Source: Streptomyces sp. NRRL WC-3618
GTDB lineage: Bacteria; Actinomycetota; Actinomycetes; Streptomycetales; Streptomycetaceae
Direction of reading: 5' to 3'
Length of the DNA: 64,000 nt
Assembly: GCF_001280005.1 (NCBI RefSeq)
Contig: NZ_LGDW01000236.1
Location: forward strand, 1 to 64,000
Made by a program: the position numbers and the translations under genes. Of this stretch, positions 36,913 to 44,689 are shown piece after piece (the stretch's first letter is position 1; each line of letters starts with the position of its first letter). The notes beneath the pieces were generated by a model, which was not told the origin of the DNA, ran no database searches, and saw nothing but the letters and a program-made list of their open reading frames with translations.

Positions 36913-37677
36913 ATGTCCGGCGACGATCTGCTGGGCGGCGGAGACGCCGCGGGAGAGACGGACATCGAACGCGCCCGCATCGCTCACCGGCTCATCGCGG
37001 CTGTGCGCGGACTCCCTCCGCCGGAGGTGCCGGACGCACTGTGCCGTGCTTGTGTCGGGCTGCTTCCGACGGGCCTGGGGCTTTCGGTGTCGGTGCTCGG
37101 GGACGGCTCGGACACCGGAATCGTGTTGTGTGCCAGCGACGGCGTCGCCGCGCAGCTGGCCGAGCTTCAGTACACGCTCGGCGAGGGACCGTGCCGCGAG
37201 GCCGCCCGGCTGCGTGCGCCCGTGTTCGCGACGGATCTGGCCCGCGCTCCCGACACGCGTCGCTGGCCCCTGTTCTCCGTCCAGGCGGTCAGGGCGGGGG
37301 CACGAGCGGTTTTCTCGACTCCGCTGACGGGCGCCGGAAGCGCTCTCGGCACGCTCGACCTGTACCGGGAGAGTCCGGGCTCGCTGCCCAGCGATCATGT
37401 GCGGACCATGCTGCTGGTGGCGGATGCGGTCACCCTGGCCGTCATCGCCCTCGATCACGCTTCCCCCGTCTCCCAAGGAGTCGTAACGTGGCTGTCAGGA
37501 GTGGAAGCGGACCGGGAGGAGGTGCATCAGGCCACCGGGATGATCATGATGCAACTCGGCGTGAGCGCCGAGGAGGCGCTGCTGCGGCTGCGCGCGCGGG
37601 CCTTCGCCCAGGGCCGTACCGCCACGGAAGTGGCCCAGGCGATCATCGACCGCACCATGGACCTCCGCGATGACTGA
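36913..37677 (+). CDS. GAF and ANTAR domain regulator
   Basis: 254 residues from ATG 36913 (GGGAGG, 8-bp spacing). Residues about 30-175 are a GAF sensor (ALCRACVGLLPTGLGLSVSV, EGPCREAARLRAPVFATDL, GALGTLDLYR-like strand as GSALGTLDLYRESPG). Residues 190-250 are ANTAR (DREEVHQATGMIMMQLGVSA, EEALLRLRARAFAQGRTATE). Expected to sense a small molecule or redox state and act by RNA antitermination. Tandem with a related gene 51 bp downstream. Confidence 0.87.
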   Translation: MSGDDLLGGGDAAGETDIERARIAHRLIAAVRGLPPPEVPDALCRACVGLLPTGLGLSVSVLGDGSDTGIVLCASDGVAAQLAELQYTLGEGPCREAARLRAPVFATDLARAPDTRRWPLFSVQAVRAGARAVFSTPLTGAGSALGTLDLYRESPGSLPSDHVRTMLLVADAVTLAVIALDHASPVSQGVVTWLSGVEADREEVHQATGMIMMQLGVSAEEALLRLRARAFAQGRTATEVAQAIIDRTMDLRDD

Positions 37678-37728
37678 GCGGCCGGCATTCGTGCCGGTAT
37701 CCGTAACGACCGCGCCGGGGAGGCGACC

Positions 37729-38466
37729 ATGAACCGCGAGCGCCTGCTGGCGCAGGCTTTCCTTGCTTTGTCGGACACCTACGCCGCGGAGTTCGACCCG
37801 CTGCATCTCTTCCATCGCCTGGTGCACGCCTGCCACGACCTGCTGGACGTGGACGCGGCGGCTGTGATGATCGCCGACGCACGCGGTGATCTGCGGACCA
37901 TGGCGTCGACGGACGAGGACGCCACCTTCGCCGAACTGATGCAACTGCAGAACGGCCGCGGCCCGTGCATGGACTGCTATCGCACGGGCGAGCCGGTGAG
38001 CGTGCCCGACATCACCGTCGACCGCGAGCGCTGGCCTCAGCTCGTCGCCGCCATGGCGGGATCCGGATTCGGCTCCCTGCAGGCGATCCCGGTCCGGCTG
38101 CAGGATCGGCCCCTCGGCGCGCTCACTCTGCTGCGTCGGCCGTCGGGTCGACTCCCCTCCGACGACCTCCATGTCGCGCAGGCGCTCGCCGACTCGGCGG
38201 CGCTGGCACTGATGCACTGGTCCAGCGAGCCCGTACGGGCCGACGACGTCATCACCCGTGTGCAGAGCGCCATCGCCTCGAAGGCCACGCTGGAGATCGC
38301 CAAAGGGATGGTCGCTCAGTACGCGGACGTCACCGTGGGTGAGGCCGCCCGACTGCTCACCGCGTACGCGAGCGGGCGGCGGGTTCGTCTCACGGAGACC
38401 GTCCATGCCCTGGTCGACCGGCGGATGCCCCCCGCTGCGGTCGTCGAGGCACAGCGCATCCGGTAA
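37729..38466 (+). CDS. GAF and ANTAR domain regulator
   Basis: 245 residues; GGGGAGG site before ATG 37729. GAF domain about residues 20-165 (FHRLVHACHDLLDVDAAAVM, NGRGPCMDCYRTGEPVSVPD, SLQAIPVRLQDRPLGALTLL). ANTAR helices about 175-240 (SAIASKATLEIAKGMVAQYA, EAARLLTAYASGRR). The CMDC motif puts two Cys in the GAF pocket, so redox or metal sensing is possible. It differs clearly from the preceding GAF-ANTAR protein, so this is not a recent duplication. Confidence 0.87.
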   Translation: MNRERLLAQAFLALSDTYAAEFDPLHLFHRLVHACHDLLDVDAAAVMIADARGDLRTMASTDEDATFAELMQLQNGRGPCMDCYRTGEPVSVPDITVDRERWPQLVAAMAGSGFGSLQAIPVRLQDRPLGALTLLRRPSGRLPSDDLHVAQALADSAALALMHWSSEPVRADDVITRVQSAIASKATLEIAKGMVAQYADVTVGEAARLLTAYASGRRVRLTETVHALVDRRMPPAAVVEAQRIR

Positions 38467-38504
38467 CACCTCGCCGGGGTTCGGGACGGGGACCGTTGTG
38501 GTCC

Positions 38505-38591
38505 GTTGACGGCCGAGCGGTCGGGAACCTGGCGCGCCATGCCGTGGCGGAGTTCGGCCGGATCGGCGTCTGGGTGAACAACGCATTTACG
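38505..38591 (+). pseudogene. Short-chain dehydrogenase fragment
   Basis: 29 codons read GRAVGNLARHAVAEFG followed by RIGVWVNNAFT, which is the central NNAG-region of a short-chain dehydrogenase. Neither the Rossmann start nor the catalytic YxxxK is present on either side, so this is a scrap of a lost gene. The fragment resembles the equivalent part of the SDR at 31788-32801 (VWVNNAFT shared). Confidence 0.65.
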
Positions 38592-38675
38592 GTTGGACTC
38601 CACGCCACGCGACCCCTCGGAGACCGTCCGTACGTCCGTACGTGTCCGTGTCGCGGATGTGGGAACTCTGCGGCC

Positions 38676-39947
38676 ATGGACGTATGGACATCGCCTGTGA
38701 TCGACCGCTCCCTGACGGCTCTCGCCCAGGGCTACGCCTGGCTGCCCGGCCTGCTGCACGAGCGCCCCGACGGCGCGGCGCGCACCCGCGTGCTGGGCAA
38801 ACCCGCGCTCGTCGTACGCGGGCCGGACGCCGTGCGGTTCTTCTACGACGAACACAACGTGCGCCGCGAGGGCGCCCTCCCGCCACCGGTGCTGAGCACC
38901 TTGTTCGGCCACGACGCCGTGCACACGCTCGACGGGGGCGCCCACCTCGCCCGCAAGGAGTTCTTCCTGCCGCTGCTGCGGGCCGACCGGATCGCCTGTC
39001 TGGTCGAGCACGTCGTTCCGGCCTGGGACGAGGCGGTACGCGAGTGGAGCGGGGCCGACCAGATCGTGCTCTTCGACGCGGCGAGCGTGGTCCTCACCCG
39101 CGGCGTGTGCCGCTGGGCGGGCGTCCCGCTGGACGAGGGCGCCGGAGACACGGAGCGTCTCGCCCGTGACCTGGTCGCCATGGTCGACGGCTTCGCCACC
39201 GCCGGGCCCCGGCACTGGCGTGCGCGGCGTGCCCGAAGCCGTCAGGAGGAGCGTTTCAGCCGACTGGTGGAGGATGTCCGCTCGGGCCGGGTCCTCGCAC
39301 CCGAGGGGTCGGTGCTCGCCTCCGTGTGCCGGCACCACGAGGCCACCGGCGAGCTGCTGCGCCCGCATACGGCCGCCGTCGAGCTGCTGAACGTCGTCCG
39401 CCCCACCGTCGCGGTCTGCTGGTTCGTCGCCTACGCGGCGCACGCGCTGCACCTGCGGCCCCACCAGCGCGAGCGGCTGCGTGGCGGCGACACCGCCTAC
39501 ACCGCCGCCTTCGTCCACGAAGTGCGCCGCTTCTACCCGTTCGTGCCGTTCCTCGGCGGCCTCGCCGTCCGGGACCTGTCCTGGAAGGGCGTCCCGGTGC
39601 CTTCCGGCGCGATGGTTCTGCTCGACGTCTTCGGTCAGAACCACGACGAGGAACTGTGGGGCGACCCCTACGTCTTCCGGCCGCAGCGGTTTTTCGAGCA
39701 CCCGGTCGGGCGTGACGAACTGATCCCGCAGGGCGGCGGCGAACCGCGCAGCGGACACCGCTGCCCCGGCGAGGGCCTGACCATCGGACTGCTCGAAGCC
39801 CTCGCGCTGCGCCTGGCCGGCCTCGAATACACCGTTCCCGACCAGGACCTGAGGATTTCGTTGCGGCGCATTCCGGCCCGTGTGCGCAGCGGCTTCGCCG
39901 TGCGGGACGTGCGCGCGCCGAGCGAGCGGAAGCTGACGGCCGTGTGA
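38676..39947 (+). CDS. CYP152-type cytochrome P450 peroxygenase
   Basis: 423 residues. Heme-Cys loop IPQGGGEPRSGHRCPGE near residue 360, K-helix EVRRFYPFVPF, and an I-helix in which the usual acid-alcohol pair is replaced by VVRPTVAVCWFVAYAAHAL: the Arg-Pro pair is the hallmark of CYP152 fatty-acid alpha/beta-hydroxylases or decarboxylases, which use H2O2 instead of redox partners. No ferredoxin gene is nearby, consistent with that. The start is ATG 38676 (MDVWTSPVIDRSL); the open frame upstream covers the SDR scrap. Confidence 0.88.
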   Translation: MDVWTSPVIDRSLTALAQGYAWLPGLLHERPDGAARTRVLGKPALVVRGPDAVRFFYDEHNVRREGALPPPVLSTLFGHDAVHTLDGGAHLARKEFFLPLLRADRIACLVEHVVPAWDEAVREWSGADQIVLFDAASVVLTRGVCRWAGVPLDEGAGDTERLARDLVAMVDGFATAGPRHWRARRARSRQEERFSRLVEDVRSGRVLAPEGSVLASVCRHHEATGELLRPHTAAVELLNVVRPTVAVCWFVAYAAHALHLRPHQRERLRGGDTAYTAAFVHEVRRFYPFVPFLGGLAVRDLSWKGVPVPSGAMVLLDVFGQNHDEELWGDPYVFRPQRFFEHPVGRDELIPQGGGEPRSGHRCPGEGLTIGLLEALALRLAGLEYTVPDQDLRISLRRIPARVRSGFAVRDVRAPSERKLTAV

Positions 39948-40040
39948 CATCCACGGCCGGGACGGGCCCGGTCGCGCGTCGGTCGGGCCCGTCCTCCGCG
40001 CCGGCTCACGGGGTGCCGCCGTGAGCGGACGACAGGGGCG

Positions 40041-41111
40041 TCAGCCGTCGGCCGGGCGCACAGGGCCGCTCGGCCCGGCGCCGCGCCTGGACGACTGTCC
40101 GTTCCGGAGCATGTGCAGCACTGCCCGTTCGACGGGTCCATGAGTGGCGGGGACGCCGCAGGCGCCCTCGTCGCCGAGGTGAGGCAGGGCTGCGGCGACC
40201 GTCACGCCCTCCTCGTACAACTCGATCACCCGAGGGTTGATGTAGGAGGCGCGGCAGACTGCGGGCGTGTTGCCGAGATACCCGGCCACCTCGCGCGCCG
40301 CCCGGGCGATGGCCCGGCGCCGGGCGCTCTCGCTGCGCGCCGCGGGCTCGGAGACGGCCAGGGCGACGGCGGCCATGACGGTGGCGTGCCAGGTGCGGAA
40401 GTCCTTGGCCGTGATGTCCAGGCCGGCGATCTCCTTGAGGTACGCGTTGACGTCGTCACCGGTCACCGCATGCCAGGATCGCCGCTCCCAGTACGCGAAG
40501 ACCCGCTCGTCGCCGCCCCGGCGGCGCAGCAGCGCGGTGAGGCAGCGGCAGGCGGCGGGGTCCGCGACGCTCCGCACGATCTCTTTGCCGTGCTTGCCGG
40601 TGTACGTGAACGAGACGGTGCTCGCTTGGCAGCGCGAGTGCTCGCGCAGCAGTGTGGTGAGGCCGTAGCTGTGGTTCAGTTCGGTGTAGCGGTCGCTGCC
40701 GATGCGGAAGAACCCGAGGTCGAGCAGGCGTACCGCAGTGGCCACGACCCGCTGCCGGGTCAGCCCGCGCTCGCGCAGATGTCTGTCGACGGCCTCCCGT
40801 AGCGCGGGCAGGACCTCGGCGACGTCGAGCACGTGCTCGTGTTTGGCCTGCTCCTGCTGGGCACGGAACTGCGGGTGGTAGAGGTACTGGCGGCGGCCGG
40901 CCGCGTCGGTGCCGACGGCCTGCAGATGCCCGTTGGCCCTGGTACAGATCCACACGTCCCGCCAGGCCGGCGGTATGACCAGATCCCGGATCCGGGCCAG
41001 TTGGACCGGATCACGCAGCGGCTCCCCCCGGGCATCGAGGTAGCGGAAGCCCCGTCCGTGGCGGACGCGGCGGAAGCCGGGGTCGACGGGGCGACTGTGG
41101 TGAAGACGCAT
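40041..41111 (-). CDS. Type IB DNA topoisomerase
   Basis: 356 residues from ATG 41111. Poxvirus-like topoisomerase IB: N-terminal GFRYLDARGEPL and IPPAWRDVWICTRANGHLQA, catalytic-domain segments RIGSDRYTELNHSYGLTTLL and FTYTGKHGKE, then TAKDFRTWHATVMAAVAL, and the nucleophile Tyr in CRASYINPRVIELYEEG. Relaxes supercoils through a 3'-phosphotyrosine intermediate. Single gene; the 90 bp after the P450 gene separate the convergent pair. Confidence 0.9.
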   Translation of the reverse strand: MRLHHSRPVDPGFRRVRHGRGFRYLDARGEPLRDPVQLARIRDLVIPPAWRDVWICTRANGHLQAVGTDAAGRRQYLYHPQFRAQQEQAKHEHVLDVAEVLPALREAVDRHLRERGLTRQRVVATAVRLLDLGFFRIGSDRYTELNHSYGLTTLLREHSRCQASTVSFTYTGKHGKEIVRSVADPAACRCLTALLRRRGGDERVFAYWERRSWHAVTGDDVNAYLKEIAGLDITAKDFRTWHATVMAAVALAVSEPAARSESARRRAIARAAREVAGYLGNTPAVCRASYINPRVIELYEEGVTVAAALPHLGDEGACGVPATHGPVERAVLHMLRNGQSSRRGAGPSGPVRPADG

Positions 41112-41182
41112 CCGATCTCCTGCTCGATCTTCCCTCGTCGAGTGCCCCGAGCGGGCTTCCTCATGCCGTCGCGCCCCGGGAG

Positions 41183-41332
41183 TCAGCCCTCGATCCCGGT
41201 GGCGGAGTCGGAGGCCCCGACCGGCTTGGACCCCGGCGATCCGCGGCGCCTCAGATGGATGGCGACGACGGCCAGGGAGGCGACGGCGAGCAGTTCGGAC
41301 TGCCAGTTCTGCGGGGTGCGGCTCCAGTGCAC
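41183..41332 (-). pseudogene. 3' remnant of DUF6766 membrane protein gene
   Basis: 49 codons ending at TGA 41183-41185 read RTPQNWQSELLAVASLAVVA followed by IHLRRRGSPGSKPVGA. This matches, from memory, the last helix and SPESKPVG tail of DUF6766 proteins, which have over 200 residues. A stop codon cuts the frame just upstream (about 41350) and the N-terminal helices are missing. Confidence 0.65.
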
Positions 41333-41731
41333 GCTCGCATCGCGTCAGTCGCAGCGTGACACTGTCGCGCCGCTCCGACGGCGTTCCGCACGCAGTGGAA
41401 GACGGGAGGACGACCACCGCCACGGCGCCCCGGCCGAACCACCGTCCTGACATGGGGCCTCCCGTGTGGCATCGGGCGGCATCGGGTCGCCCCGACCGTA
41501 CGCTCACCGAGGAGGCAGGCGTCGTTCGGCGGCCGCAACCGATCGAGGTCCGTCCGGGCGTGCCGGATCAGTCGAAGGCGGTCACGACCCGCACGACGAC
41601 GGGGCCGGGTGAGGCCGTCGGCGGCCGACGGCGGCTGTGCCGTCGGCCCGGCCGCTGCCGGCGACAGTCGGGCGGAGGGGTCCGGCGGTCCGGGCGGACC
41701 GCATCGGGTTCGGTCCTTCCTGGCGGCGGTG

Positions 41732-41819
41732 GTGGGTCGGCACAACGGCGGCCGTGGCTCGGCACAACGGCAGCCGTGGCTCGGCACAACGGCAGCCGTG
41801 GCTCGGCACAACGGCAGTC
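41732..41819. repeat. Four tandem copies of a 22-bp unit
   Basis: Unit GTGGCTCGGCACAACGGCAG plus CC, at 41732, 41754, 41776 and 41798. Copies two and three are identical; copy one differs by two bases and copy four by one. There are no spacers. The period is not a multiple of three, so this is not protein-coding. It lies just beyond the 3' end of the GT2 gene. Nothing else is recognisable in 41333-41731. Confidence 0.9.
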
Positions 41820-41832
41820 GTGCCGTGGCCGG

Positions 41833-42711
41833 TCATACCGTTTCTCCGGCGGATGCGGTGTCCAGGGCGCGGGCGGCGCGTTCGACGTGCGGGGGCAGCG
41901 GGCGACGCGCGCCCAGTGCGGCGGGCAGACGGGCGAGGGTCTCGCGCAGTGCCCGGCGCGCGTGGGGATCGCGGCGGGCGTCGGCGGCCAGGTCCCGGGT
42001 GCGGGCCAGCGCGTAGGGCAGCGGCCGGCGCAGCCACGCGGTGAGCAGGGCGTTGCGCAGGACGGCGACCGGGCGGCCGGTGCGCGGGGAGGGGTCTGGA
42101 TGATGGTGGGCGACGACCTCGGGGCAGTGGGTGACTCCCCAGCCGCGGGCGGCGAGGTCGTAGGCCAGCAAGGTCTCCTCGCCACCGAAGAACAGCACCG
42201 GGTGGAAGCCGCCCGCGTCGAGGTAGGCGCTGCGGCGGACGACACAGGCGCAGGCCAGGAAGCCGAGAATTTGCACGCCGGGGAGATCGGTCGCCCGGCC
42301 GAGGGGGGAGGCGGCGAGCACGTCGTTGAGCGGGTCGGATGCGGCGGCGGGTCCGACGAGGGTGTGCGCGGAGAGCAGGCCCAGGCGCGGGTGGGCGTCG
42401 AACACGTCGGCCGACCGGCTCAGGGCGCCCGGCGCCCACCAGGAGTCGTCGTCGCTGAAGGCGACGTACGGGGTGTTGAGGGCACGCACCCCGACCGTGC
42501 GGGCGAGGGCGCCGCGATTGGCGGACAGGGCCACCACGTCGACACCGGGGAAGTCGCGGGTGAGCATGTCGCGGGTGTCGTCGTCGGAGGCGTTGTCGAC
42601 GACGACGACCGGCGGCCGCTCGGGGAGGTCGAGGAGGTGGCGCAGGGTGCGCGCGAGCGAGGGCGCGCGGTTGCGGGTGGCGATGACGACGCCGACGGAG
42701 GCCCGGTTCAT
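41833..42711 (-). CDS. Family 2 glycosyltransferase
   Basis: 292 residues. GT-A fold: VGVVIATRNRAPSLARTLRH at the start, VVVVDNASDDDT, and the DxD-type FSDDDSWW metal site near residue 90; GGFHPVLFFGGEETLLAYDL acceptor-side segment. Likely transfers a sugar to a cell-surface or secondary-metabolite glycan. ATG overlaps the stop of the GT9 gene upstream (ATGA). It is the last gene of the cluster. Confidence 0.87.
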   Translation of the reverse strand: MNRASVGVVIATRNRAPSLARTLRHLLDLPERPPVVVVDNASDDDTRDMLTRDFPGVDVVALSANRGALARTVGVRALNTPYVAFSDDDSWWAPGALSRSADVFDAHPRLGLLSAHTLVGPAAASDPLNDVLAASPLGRATDLPGVQILGFLACACVVRRSAYLDAGGFHPVLFFGGEETLLAYDLAARGWGVTHCPEVVAHHHPDPSPRTGRPVAVLRNALLTAWLRRPLPYALARTRDLAADARRDPHARRALRETLARLPAALGARRPLPPHVERAARALDTASAGETV

Positions 42712-43661
42712 GACGGGCCGGGGAGTCGGTCGAGGGCTTCCAGGACGTCCCCGGGCCGGATGCGCAGAAGGGCCGGATCGGTGCGTCGCCCGTGGGGATC
42801 ACCGTCCCCGCCCGGATGCCACAGGACTTGGTGGCGTCGATGGGCCGGCGGGCCCCAGAGACTGGGCGGCACTGGTCCGAAGAGGGTGACCGAGGGGGTG
42901 GCGTGGGCGACGGCGAGGTGGGCAATGCCGGTGTCGCCGCTGACCACCGTGCGGGCTCCGGCGACCAGCGCGGACAGCCGGCCGAAGGGGAGGCCGCCGC
43001 CGAACACGTCGGTGTCGGGCAGCCGTGCCGCCTTCGCCAGCCGGGCCACCAGATCGCCCTCGTCCGCTCCCCCGGTGACCACGACTCGGTGGCCGCGCTC
43101 GCGCAGGGCGGCGGCCACGGCGGCGTAGCGGTCGACGGGCCAGCACCGCGAGGGCGCTCCGGCGCCGGGGTGCAGGACTGTCGCGCCGGGGGCCGGTGAG
43201 GCGTCAGATGGACACGGCAGGCGCAGGTCGGTCGGGTCGGCGGGGATGCCGTACGCCCTGAGGAAGCGGCACCAACGGTCCCGTTCGTGTTCCTCGGCGT
43301 ACCAGGGCGGCCCGTCGATCTCGGGCGTGTCGGGGTGGGCGAAGGCCAGGAGCCTGCCCGGTCGCAGGCACTGCACGAGCCGGTGGCTGGGTGGGCCGTT
43401 GCCGTGCAGGTCGACGCCGAGGTCGGGCGGTGGGCCGGTCCAGTCGAGGCGGCGCGGTACCGCACGGCCGGGGGCGGAGGCGGGAAGCAGCCGGTCGACG
43501 GCTCCCGTCGCGGCGGCCACCGGGGCGAGTTCCCCGGGGGCGGCCAGCACCAGCTCGTGGCCGGGGAAGGCCCGGCGCAGTGCGCGCAGCGCCGGGACGG
43601 CGGCCAGGAGGTCGCCGAGCCCCAGGGCGCGCAGGACGAGCAGCCGGGGGCGCGCGTTCAT
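42708..43661 (-). CDS. Family 9 glycosyltransferase (heptosyltransferase-like)
   Basis: 317 residues from ATG 43661. Characteristic N-terminus LLVLRALGLGDLLAAVPALR, then LHPGAGAPSRCWPVDRYAAV and a donor-site VVSGDTGIAHLAVAHATP. Closely resembles the ADP-heptose:LPS heptosyltransferase family; Streptomyces has no LPS, so the acceptor must be another glycan. Start overlaps the stop of the HldE-like gene. Intact by length and motifs. Confidence 0.88.
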   Translation of the reverse strand: MNARPRLLVLRALGLGDLLAAVPALRALRRAFPGHELVLAAPGELAPVAAATGAVDRLLPASAPGRAVPRRLDWTGPPPDLGVDLHGNGPPSHRLVQCLRPGRLLAFAHPDTPEIDGPPWYAEEHERDRWCRFLRAYGIPADPTDLRLPCPSDASPAPGATVLHPGAGAPSRCWPVDRYAAVAAALRERGHRVVVTGGADEGDLVARLAKAARLPDTDVFGGGLPFGRLSALVAGARTVVSGDTGIAHLAVAHATPSVTLFGPVPPSLWGPPAHRRHQVLWHPGGDGDPHGRRTDPALLRIRPGDVLEALDRLPGPS

Positions 43662-44341
43662 CGGGCCGCCTTCCCCGCCTGGGCCCGCTTCCCGGCCCCG
43701 GCGACGATCACCGTCGAGGAGCGGCCGTCGAGACAGGGCGGCGGGACCGCCTGCCCGTTCCACTCCTGGAGCAGCGCGGCCTCGGGCAGGTCGGCGCCGG
43801 AGTAGTCGCCGCCCTTGACCCAGATCTCGGGGCACAGGCCGGCCGGCAGCCGTTCGGGGGTGTCGTCGTCGGACACGGCGACGGCGTCGACGCAGGACAG
43901 CGCGTCGAGCACCCGGACACGGTCGGACAGTGGGTTAACGGGCCGGTCGCGGCCCTTTCGACGCCTGACCGACGATTCGGAGTCGACGCGGACGACGAGG
44001 CAGTCGCCGAGCCGTCGGGCGGCCTGGAGCAGCCCCACGTGCCCGGCGGGCAGCACGTCGAAGCAGCCGCCTTCGGCGACGACCGTGCCACCGTCGGCGC
44101 GTACGCGCCCGACGAGGTCGCGGGCGTCGACGGCGTCGGTGGGCAGGGTGATCAGGGTGGCCTCGCGGCCGTCGCGCGCCGCGAGATACGCGGTGAGGGC
44201 GGCGCCACCCGGCCGCGTCCGCTGTGCGCGGTCGGCGATGACGGGCACGGGAGCGTCGGGGGCGAGGCGCTCGACGGTGCCCGCCAGGTCGCGGTCCAGC
44301 GGCGCGTCGCCGGCGACCACGAGCGGAGCCTTACGGGGCAC
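43658..44341 (-). CDS. HldE-like protein with collapsed kinase domain
   Basis: 227 residues from GTG 44341 (AAGGAG site). Residues 1-65 are the beginning of a PfkB/RfaE kinase domain (LVVAGDAPLDRDLAGTVERL, RPGGAALTAYLAARDG). From about residue 70 the sequence jumps to the nucleotidyltransferase domain: GGCFDVLPAGHVGLL (the HxGH-type site; first His replaced by Pro in LPAGH), then VAVSDDDTPERL and WVKGGDYSGADLPE near the end. A complete bifunctional enzyme has about 460 residues, so roughly 230 residues of kinase core including the ATP site are gone in frame. Kinase activity is impossible; adenylyltransferase activity is doubtful. Confidence 0.75.
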   Translation of the reverse strand: MPRKAPLVVAGDAPLDRDLAGTVERLAPDAPVPVIADRAQRTRPGGAALTAYLAARDGREATLITLPTDAVDARDLVGRVRADGGTVVAEGGCFDVLPAGHVGLLQAARRLGDCLVVRVDSESSVRRRKGRDRPVNPLSDRVRVLDALSCVDAVAVSDDDTPERLPAGLCPEIWVKGGDYSGADLPEAALLQEWNGQAVPPPCLDGRSSTVIVAGAGKRAQAGKAAR

Positions 44342-44342
44342 G

Positions 44343-44510
44343 TCAGCTCTCCTTCCGTTCGAAGGCGGCGTCGAAGGCCGCGCACAGCATGTGCACCGCG
44401 TCGAGATGGAGTTCCTGGACGGTCGCGGCCGAGCCGGCGTCGACACACAGGGCCTCGTCCCTGCCGGCCGGCAGCGGGTTGGGCGCCGCCCCGGTGAGCG
44501 CCCACACGTG
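44343..44510 (-). pseudogene. gmhA: 3' fragment of GmhA-type phosphoheptose isomerase
   Basis: The last 55 codons of an SIS-domain sedoheptulose-7-phosphate isomerase: VWALTGAAPNPLPAGRDEAL, CVDAGSAATVQELHLDAVHM, ending in DAAFERKES just before the HldE-like start. The first 140 or so residues, including the SIS phosphate-binding loop, are missing. At about 44508 the frame runs into the beginning of a glycosyltransferase gene in a different reading frame. Confidence 0.75.
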
Positions 44511-44689
44511 TCCTGCTCCCGCAGGCGCTGCGGCGGGACCTCGACGACGGAGCCGGGCCGGTCGAAGGTGCGGGCCCGGCCGAGGCGGTCGGGTGCTCGG
44601 TCCGGCGTGACCGGGAAGACGTAGGTGTGCGGTCCCTGTACGAAGGCCGTGGTCCATGACGCGTGCACGTGCCAGAGCAGAGTCCTCAT
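44507..44689 (-). pseudogene. 5' fragment of a glycosyltransferase gene
   Basis: ATG 44689 overlaps the GT9 stop (ATGA). The first 61 codons read MRTLLWHVHASWTTAFVQGP and continue to ARTFDRPGSVVEVPPQRL, the N-terminus of a GT-4-like glycosyltransferase of this cluster type (about 320-370 residues when complete). The frame then enters the out-of-frame gmhA tail. One deletion has removed the rest of this gene and the start of gmhA. Confidence 0.7.

Noticed and set aside
41732..41819. CRISPR-like array
   Set aside because: Repeats are directly adjacent without spacers and no cas gene is nearby.
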